Below, piece after piece: positions 6,236-10,352 of a stretch of DNA of 10,352 nucleotides (its first letter is position 1; each line of letters begins with the position of its first letter). A program made the position numbers and the translations under genes. Under the pieces are notes generated by a model, which did no database searches, was not told where the DNA came from, and worked only from the letters and a program-made list of their open reading frames with translations. The stretch is from Deltaproteobacteria bacterium (GTDB lineage Bacteria > Desulfobacterota > DSM-4660 > Desulfatiglandales > HGW-15), in NCBI GenBank assembly GCA_016926135.1, contig JAFGPH010000505.1, forward strand, positions 1 to 10,352, given 5' to 3'.

Positions 6236-6266
6236 TTGACCCCATAATAATAGAGCATACTTATAT
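6236..6266 (+). promoter_or_regulatory. Weak plus-strand promoter candidate upstream of the head operon
   Basis: TTGACC (6236-6241) is followed after 17-19 nt by ACTTAT/TTATAT, a poor -10. It sits in the most A+T-rich stretch and points toward the head genes, but the rut-like tract and the hairpin at 6524-6574 lie between. It could equally be chance in A+T-rich DNA. Confidence 0.2.
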
Positions 6267-6320
6267 ATCCACAATATTCAACTATCCATTTTGATATAAG
6301 ATTTTCTCACGTATTTCTAA

Positions 6321-6420
6321 ACCTCACCCATAAGGACCTCATCAAACCAAAATCCGCCCCCTAAATACAAGAACCAGCCCGAAACGGCCCAAATCCACCC
6401 AAACCCGCACAAAATGAAAA
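6321..6420 (+). terminator. C-rich, G-poor tract resembling a Rho loading (rut) region
   Basis: By direct count the plus strand has 39 C and 10 G in these 100 bases, arranged as unstructured CCC/ACC/AAA runs. Such C-over-G bubbles in untranslated RNA are the known signature of Rho utilisation sites. Transcripts entering from the left on the plus strand would be naked here, since no gene covers it. This is a compositional call only. Confidence 0.35.
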
Positions 6421-6437
6421 ATACCCTCTTGAAGTGT

Positions 6438-6452
6438 GCCTTTTCTTTTTGC
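6438..6452 (+). repeat. T-rich 15-mer repeated in the terminator
   Basis: GCCTTTTCTTTTTGC differs at one base from GCCTCTTCTTTTTGC at 6562-6576, which is the descending arm plus T-tract of the terminator hairpin. The first copy has no paired arm beside it. It may be the trace of a duplicated or degraded terminator. Confidence 0.3.
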
Positions 6453-6523
6453 TAGGCTCGACCCATCCCTGAATCATTCTCCTTTTGTTTTCGCCCGGGC
6501 AGGAATATTGGTCCGGGCCCCCC

Positions 6524-6574
6524 AAGAAGAGGCCAGTGCAGTGGCTGCACCCATTGCGCTGGCCTCTTCTTTTT
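6524..6574 (+). terminator. Strong intrinsic terminator (or attenuator) just before the head operon
   Basis: AAGAAGAGGCCAG (6524-6536) pairs perfectly with CTGGCCTCTTCTT (6559-6571). The stem extends inward by one G-U and two G-C pairs and is followed by a T-run (6570-6574). An inner hairpin GTGCAG-TGG-CTGCAC (6536-6550) can also form. The T-run is on the plus-strand side only, so it stops rightward transcription. It ends 13 bases before the gpW-like start codon. Head-gene transcripts must therefore start after it or pass it by antitermination. Confidence 0.8.
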
Positions 6575-6587
6575 GCCGGAGGGTTTC

Positions 6588-6809
6588 ATGGCACTGAAAA
6601 CGACCCTTGAACAGCTCGAAGAAGTCCAGTCGGCCATCAGCGCCGTCATGACAAGCCAGGAGTACACAAGGGGCAATAGAAGCCTTGTAAGGGCCAAACT
6701 GGCGGATCTCGAGGCGAGGGAGAAGAGCCTCCTTGAGCGGTACAACGCCGAGCAGGGGACCGGCGGGACACCCCGTATCAACGTGGCGATCCCCAAGAGG
6801 GACTACTGA
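6588..6809 (+). CDS. gpW-like head-tail joining protein
   Basis: This is a 73-residue, mostly helical protein. LEQLEEVQSAISAVMTSQEYTRGNRSLVRAKLADLEAREKSLLERY fits the two-helix pattern of the gpW family, with a short connecting segment containing the conserved S/T-x-x-R-A-x-L. Lambda gpW (68 residues) plugs the portal after packaging and allows the tail connector to attach. Its place directly before the portal gene is the lambda order. The ATG at 6588 is preferred because GGAGGG (6578-6583) precedes it by 4 nt; an upstream in-frame start would lie inside the terminator. Its stop overlaps the portal start (TGATG). It follows the terminator hairpin at once, so it is the first gene of the head operon here. 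Confidence 0.75.
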   Translation: MALKTTLEQLEEVQSAISAVMTSQEYTRGNRSLVRAKLADLEAREKSLLERYNAEQGTGGTPRINVAIPKRDY

Positions 6810-8395
6810 TGATGGATGCCACCCACCAGGACCTCTTTGCCAGGGCGGTAAGCGCCCTTGCACTGGGCATGGGCCGAAAGCCCGCGCTCTATGATCACCA
6901 GGGACGTCCCATGAGGCCCTCGGCCTCCTACCAGTACCGCAGAACGGCCGCCAAGCGGGAGGGAAGCCTCCAAAACTGGATCCCCCAGCGGATCCTCAAC
7001 CGCCAGACCGAGACCCTGGAACGGGAGCGGATCGTCGAACGGTCCATTGATCTCACCAACAATGATCCCCACGCTGCCGGCATCGTAGATAACTTCGCCA
7101 CCACGGTCGTGGGGGCCGGCCTCAGGCCTCACCCCACCCTGGACGCCGGCATCCTGGGCCTGGGAAAAGAAGAGGTCCGCCGCCTCCAGGCCCGCATGGG
7201 GGCGGTCTTCGAGGCCTGGTCCCCCTGGGCCGACGCGGCCGGGCGCATGACGGACGGGGGCATCCAGTTTCTGCTTCAGTGCAACATGGTCCAGTTCGGT
7301 GAGTTCATCGTGGTGCTGCCCATGATCCGGGATATCGCAAGGCCTTATTCCTTGGCCGCCCAGGTCATCCACCCCCTAAGGCTCAAGACCCCCTCGGACT
7401 TTTATGCCAAGCAAAACATCCGCGACGGCGTGGAGCTGGGCGGGTATGGCCAGCCCGAGGCTTACTGGATCAAGAAAACCGACCCCAACGATCCCTTGCG
7501 CCACACGGCCGACATCTCTCAAAACTTCCTCCGGATCCCCGCCCGCAAGGGCCACCGCTGGAACGTGATACACCGCTTCATCCAGAGGGAGCCCGAGCAG
7601 GTCCGGGGCTGGCCCTTCTTTGCCCCTGCCATGAAGTTCTTCAGAGACCTCAACGACTACCTCGACGCCGAGCTTGTGGCCAATGTCGTCACCGCCGCCT
7701 ATGCCCTCTTCATCGAATCTGGGGAGCTGGATCCCTGGACCTTGGCCGAGGGCATGGCACACCACACGGACCTTGAAACGGGAAAGGACGAGGACCGTTA
7801 CGAGGAGCTGATCCCCGGGCAGATCATGTACGGCAAAAAGGGCCAGAAACCCCACCCCATCGCCGCCAACCGGCCCGGAACGACCTTCCAGGTGTTCGTG
7901 AAAGAGATCAAGAAAGCCCTGGCCATGAGCCTGAACATGCCCTACGTCTCGCTTTTCAAGGATGTGGAGAACACCAGTTATGCAGGCTTCCGCTCCGCCT
8001 TGCTGGACGCCTGGCGGGTGCTTTCCCACCGGAGATCCTGGCTCGGGGAGAACTACGGCCGACCCGTCCGCACCATGCTCCTGGAGGAGGCCTGGCTGCG
8101 GGGGGATCTACCGGAGATCGAGGACTTCTACGGCAACATGCACGCCCTTTCCGCATGCCAGTGGCTCGGCTCCCCCAAGGGCAACATCGAACCTGTCAAG
8201 GAAATCCAGGCCGACATCCTGGCCATCAAGAACAACCTCAAGACCCGGGCCGAGACCATTGCCGAGCAAAACGGCGACTGGCGCCGCACCTTCGAGCAGC
8301 TTGAGGAGGAAAAGGAAGACCTCGAGGGCCGCGGCCTTGATCCGGGCCTTGAGGAAGGCCCCACAAGAGAAACGGAACCCATGGAGGAGCAATGA
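6809..8395 (+). CDS. Phage portal protein, lambda gpB family
   Basis: This is a 528-residue protein, close to lambda gpB (533). The portal forms a dodecameric ring at one capsid vertex, is the docking site for the terminase and the channel for DNA entry and exit. The N-terminal basic part, then SIDLTNNDPHAAGIVDNFATTVVGAGLRPHPT (about 72-104), is the helix-rich signature of Phage_portal_2 proteins. The later stretch with GTTFQVFVKEIKKALAMSLNMPYVSLFKD (about 356-384) and SYAGFRSALLDAWR matches the wing and stem region. The C-terminal tail is acidic and low in complexity (EEEKEDLEGRGLDPGLEEGP). AGAGGG lies 7 nt before the ATG at 6809; a second ATG at 6812 is an alternative. It overlaps gpW by one base and the protease gene by four (ATGA). 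Confidence 0.93.
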   Translation: MMDATHQDLFARAVSALALGMGRKPALYDHQGRPMRPSASYQYRRTAAKREGSLQNWIPQRILNRQTETLERERIVERSIDLTNNDPHAAGIVDNFATTVVGAGLRPHPTLDAGILGLGKEEVRRLQARMGAVFEAWSPWADAAGRMTDGGIQFLLQCNMVQFGEFIVVLPMIRDIARPYSLAAQVIHPLRLKTPSDFYAKQNIRDGVELGGYGQPEAYWIKKTDPNDPLRHTADISQNFLRIPARKGHRWNVIHRFIQREPEQVRGWPFFAPAMKFFRDLNDYLDAELVANVVTAAYALFIESGELDPWTLAEGMAHHTDLETGKDEDRYEELIPGQIMYGKKGQKPHPIAANRPGTTFQVFVKEIKKALAMSLNMPYVSLFKDVENTSYAGFRSALLDAWRVLSHRRSWLGENYGRPVRTMLLEEAWLRGDLPEIEDFYGNMHALSACQWLGSPKGNIEPVKEIQADILAIKNNLKTRAETIAEQNGDWRRTFEQLEEEKEDLEGRGLDPGLEEGPTRETEPMEEQ

Positions 8396-9786
8396 GCCTC
8401 ATTGATGTCATCCAAAATACGGCCTGGGCCATCGTGCCCGAGAAGCTGGACGCCATCCACCAGGTCCTTCTTCACCGCATGCAGGGGGTCAAGGTGGATC
8501 CCACCCTCCTCGAGGCCGCCGCGAGAAGAAAGACCGAGAGCATGTACTTCGGGCGCATCGAGGGGAACCTCGCCATCCTTCCCGTGGTGGGAGTGTTAGC
8601 CAAGCGCATGAACCTCTTCATGGCCTTCAGCGGAGGGACCTCCACGGAACTCCTCCGAAACGACTTTCGCGACGCCCTGGAGAACCCGGAGGTCATGGCC
8701 ATCGTGCTGGACATCGACTCCCACGGGGGCACCGTGGACGGAACCCAGGCCCTGGCGAACCTGATCTTCGAGGCCCGCGGGGAAAAGCCCATCGTGGCCT
8801 TCGCCAACGGCATGATGGCCTCCGCGGCCTACTGGATCGGCTCGGCCGCGGACTGGATCATCACCGAGGAGACAGCCGTGGTGGGAAGCATCGGGGTGGT
8901 CCAGGTCCACTACGACTACTCCCGGGCGGATGAAAGGGCGGGAGTCAAGAGGTCACTCATCTATGCCGGCCGGTACAAGACCGTGGGAAACGACACGGAG
9001 CCCCTCACCCGGGAGGCCCGGGATGTGCTCCAGGAAGGGGTAGACACCATGTATTCCCTGTTTGTGGACGCGGTGGCCCGGAACAGGGACCGGGGGATTG
9101 GGGAGGTTTTGGAGAACATGGCCGACGGCCGCCTCTTTATCGGGAGGCAGGCCCTGGATGCGGGCCTCGTGGATGATACCGGGGCCTTTGAGGACGCCGT
9201 GGAGATCGCCCTTTCCATGGCGGAAGACCGCAAACGAAAAAACAAACGGGGGATGGCCCCCGGAAGAAGGGAGGACAACATGCTGGGAAAAAACAAAGGA
9301 ACGGAAACCATACCCCTCACCCTGGAAACCCTCAGGGCGGATCACCCGGACCTGGTAGAGGCGCTCCAGGCCGAAGGGGCGGCCACGGTGAACCTCACGG
9401 AGGCCCTAAGCCTGGAGCGGGAGCGGATCCTGGGCTTGGCCGGGATCCAGTTCGGTACGGATGCCTGCGATAAATTCCGGGCGATCGTGGAATCCGGGAT
9501 CACCATGGAGCAGTTCAAGGCGGTCCGTGGCCTGGAGGCCAAAGCTCCGGAAAACAAGGTCACCCAAAAGATGGAGGAGATGCTCGAGGCCATCCAGAGC
9601 GCAGGTCCCGAGAACCCGGGCGCCGGCGGGGCGAGCACGGGCCCCAGGGACTTCACCGAGGCCTGGCAGGCCATCAAGGAAGAGAAGAAGTGCTCCACCG
9701 AGGAGGCCATGAAGAAGGCCGTGAAACTCTACCCCGACCTTCACAAGGCCTATCTCAGCAAACAGCAGCCGGCGGGAAACGCCTGA
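8392..9786 (+). CDS. Prohead protease, S49 (SppA/gpC-like) with fused scaffold region
   Basis: This is a 464-residue protein. Residues about 60-280 form an S49 serine peptidase domain: AIVLDIDSHGGTVDG (103-117), GMMASAAYWIGSA with nucleophile Ser144, GSIGVVQVHYDYS (165-177) and YAGRYKTVG with general base Lys196. The Ser-Lys distance of 52 equals that in Bacillus SppA (147/199). In lambda, gpC matures the prohead by cleaving scaffold and itself. Residues 290-464 are charged and helical (LEALRADHPDLVEALQ-like repeats, MEEMLEAIQ), as in the scaffold part of gpC/Nu3. Low-complexity glycine/alanine separates two helical blocks near 405-417. GGAGGAGCA directly precedes the start, which overlaps the portal stop as ATGA. 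A 52-nt gap separates it from the decoration gene. Confidence 0.92.
   Translation: MSLIDVIQNTAWAIVPEKLDAIHQVLLHRMQGVKVDPTLLEAAARRKTESMYFGRIEGNLAILPVVGVLAKRMNLFMAFSGGTSTELLRNDFRDALENPEVMAIVLDIDSHGGTVDGTQALANLIFEARGEKPIVAFANGMMASAAYWIGSAADWIITEETAVVGSIGVVQVHYDYSRADERAGVKRSLIYAGRYKTVGNDTEPLTREARDVLQEGVDTMYSLFVDAVARNRDRGIGEVLENMADGRLFIGRQALDAGLVDDTGAFEDAVEIALSMAEDRKRKNKRGMAPGRREDNMLGKNKGTETIPLTLETLRADHPDLVEALQAEGAATVNLTEALSLERERILGLAGIQFGTDACDKFRAIVESGITMEQFKAVRGLEAKAPENKVTQKMEEMLEAIQSAGPENPGAGGASTGPRDFTEAWQAIKEEKKCSTEEAMKKAVKLYPDLHKAYLSKQQPAGNA
9280..9786 (+). CDS. Probable nested scaffold protein (Nu3-like), in frame within the protease gene
   Basis: An in-frame ATG at codon 297 of the protease gene (MLGKNKGTETIPLTLETL) is preceded by AGGGAGG with a 5-nt spacer, as good a ribosome binding site as those of the real genes around it. 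Initiation here gives 168 residues covering only the charged, helical C-terminal region. This repeats the lambda C/Nu3 arrangement, in which the scaffold is made from an internal start and shares its C-terminus with the protease. Scaffold proteins line the prohead interior, guide capsid assembly, and are then cleaved. The site falls in the linker right after the peptidase domain, which fits. Internal initiation itself is not shown by sequence alone. Confidence 0.65.
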   Translation: MLGKNKGTETIPLTLETLRADHPDLVEALQAEGAATVNLTEALSLERERILGLAGIQFGTDACDKFRAIVESGITMEQFKAVRGLEAKAPENKVTQKMEEMLEAIQSAGPENPGAGGASTGPRDFTEAWQAIKEEKKCSTEEAMKKAVKLYPDLHKAYLSKQQPAGNA

Positions 9787-9838
9787 AAAGGCCCCTTCCC
9801 GCCCGGATACATCAACGAACCTGAAGGAGGACGACAAC

Positions 9839-10228
9839 ATGCCTGAGAACAGAGGACCCCTTACCCTTGAAGCCGGCGCGGCCCTCGTGGCCCATCGGCT
9901 TGTAAAGCTTTCATCCGGCCAGGCGGCCTACAACACGGCCACCGCCACGGACGATCCTATCGGCCTCACCCTGCTCAACGTGAAGAGCGGAGAGGATGTC
10001 TCCATCGATCCCATCAACCGGGGCGGCACCTTTGAGATCTGCGCCGCCGGCGCCATCTCCCAGGGCGCTGAGGTTTACGCCGCCGCGGACGGCAAGGTCC
10101 AGGCCCTCCCGACAGGCGCCGGCACCTATCGCCGGATCGGCCTGGCCATGGAGGCCGCCGGCGTTGACGGAGACATCATCGAGGTCCTGCCCGATGACTA
10201 CGTAACGACCGAAACCGTGAGCGAATAG
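9839..10228 (+). CDS. Capsid decoration/cement protein (gpD- or DUF2190-like)
   Basis: This 129-residue protein is a compact beta-rich chain: TLEAGAALVAHRLVKLSSGQAAYNTAT, then DDPIGLTLLNVKSGEDVSI, a GGTFEICAAGAISQGAEVYAAADGKVQALP segment and IGLAMEAAGVDGDIIEVLP. The 'AGAAISxGAxVYAAADGKV' style is typical of DUF2190/capsid-cement proteins, which occupy the same place as lambda gpD and bind the expanded capsid surface to stabilise it against DNA pressure. Its position between the protease and the major capsid gene supports this. GGAGG lies 8 nt before the ATG. No cysteine bridge or membrane segment is expected. Whether it is gpD proper or the DUF2190 group cannot be decided here. Confidence 0.8.
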   Translation: MPENRGPLTLEAGAALVAHRLVKLSSGQAAYNTATATDDPIGLTLLNVKSGEDVSIDPINRGGTFEICAAGAISQGAEVYAAADGKVQALPTGAGTYRRIGLAMEAAGVDGDIIEVLPDDYVTTETVSE

Positions 10229-10271
10229 GACCTCAAAATCTTTCAGCCTAGAGTAAAAGGAGGAACAAGCA

Positions 10272-10352
10272 ATGGCTCAACCCACTAATGACACCGCGAT
10301 CCAGAGACCGGACCTGGGCGTCCTCGTTTACGAGTACATGGAGAACGCCCCG
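10272..10352 (+). CDS. Major capsid protein, N-terminal fragment (runs off the window)
   Basis: Only the first 27 codons are present, starting MAQPTNDTAIQRPDLGVLVYEYMENAP. AAAGGAGG lies 8 nt upstream, a very strong ribosome binding site as expected for the most abundant virion protein. The phrase 'RPDLG...YEYM' resembles the N-termini of major capsid proteins found next to DUF2190 genes. The position directly after the decoration gene is that of lambda gpE. The assignment rests mainly on gene order, since the fold cannot be checked from this fragment. Confidence 0.7.
   Translation, partial: MAQPTNDTAIQRPDLGVLVYEYMENAP

Larger units (their letters stand above)
5905..6523. other. A+T-rich gene-free region between the kinase and the head operon
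   Basis: I see no convincing gene in this stretch of about 620 bases. The plus-strand frame at 5957-6160 lacks a ribosome binding site and any family resemblance. What it does hold: the kinase's leader and ribosome binding site (5905-5920), the heptamer cluster (5961-6070), a very A+T-rich part (30 G+C of 100 in 6201-6300) with a weak plus-strand promoter candidate, a C-rich/G-poor part (6321-6420), and a T-rich motif at 6438-6452 that recurs in the terminator. The phage block probably resumes near 6460-6520, where G+C content rises again. Confidence 0.5.

Noticed and set aside
6472..6482. Third, inverted copy of the GGATAATGATT repeat (GGAGAATGATT on the minus strand)
   Set aside because: One mismatch in 11 bases and no extension beyond it; too weak to call a boundary of the whole cargo.
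6493..6518. GCCCGG...CCGGGC inverted repeat ahead of the terminator
   Set aside because: Only 6 bp in a G+C-rich stretch, with no T-run; probably chance.

Overview
The window looks like a prophage (or a phage-derived island) in a G+C-rich Gram-negative bacterium, most likely a Desulfobacterota/deltaproteobacterium. That placement is an inference from the style of the multi-PAS hybrid kinase and of the lambda-type head genes; no marker gene proves it. The structural genes are G+C-rich (67 of 100 bases in 8701-8800), while the large gene-free stretch is A+T-rich (30 G+C of 100 bases in 6201-6300).

Phage genes, all on the plus strand: the 3' end of a GpA-type large terminase (2-430) and a small excisionase-type helix-turn-helix protein (434-709) lie on the left. 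On the right is an almost gap-free lambda-like head operon: gpW-like joining protein (6588-6809), lambda-family portal (6809-8395), S49 prohead protease (8392-9786) with a probable nested scaffold gene (9280-9786), capsid decoration/cement protein (9839-10228) and the start of the major capsid protein (10272 to the window edge).

Cargo, on the minus strand between the two phage blocks (about 710-6520): this interrupts the usual terminase-to-gpW order. Read in its own direction it starts with a 1058-residue soluble hybrid histidine kinase with five PAS domains and a C-terminal receiver (5904-2728). Upstream of the kinase are four copies of the heptamer ATCTTGT/ACAAGAT. Next come a promoter with a perfect 17-bp palindrome over its -10 region, a 61-residue four-cysteine protein (2445-2260), an FGase-family amidohydrolase (2156-1380) and a C39-like cysteine peptidase (1369-842). 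The last two genes are 10 nt apart.

The main discovery is that the four-cysteine gene appears to be a complete integron gene cassette (2190-2463). It ends in a 93-bp attC site with the AAC and GTT triplets, a paired stem and an extrahelical base. Its 5' boundary, GTTAGCAGG, is exactly complementary to the CCTGCTAAC of its own attC, as expected for a cassette that was once a circle. The promoter ends about 6 nt before the recombination point, so it is placed like an integron Pc promoter. No integrase is visible, so this is a CALIN-like remnant inside a phage head module. The FGase/C39 pair follows the attC directly; I could not find an attC after it.

Between the cargo and the head genes lies a C-rich, G-poor, rut-like tract followed by a very strong intrinsic-terminator hairpin (6524-6574). 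Together they could insulate the head operon from upstream transcription, or act as a target of antitermination.
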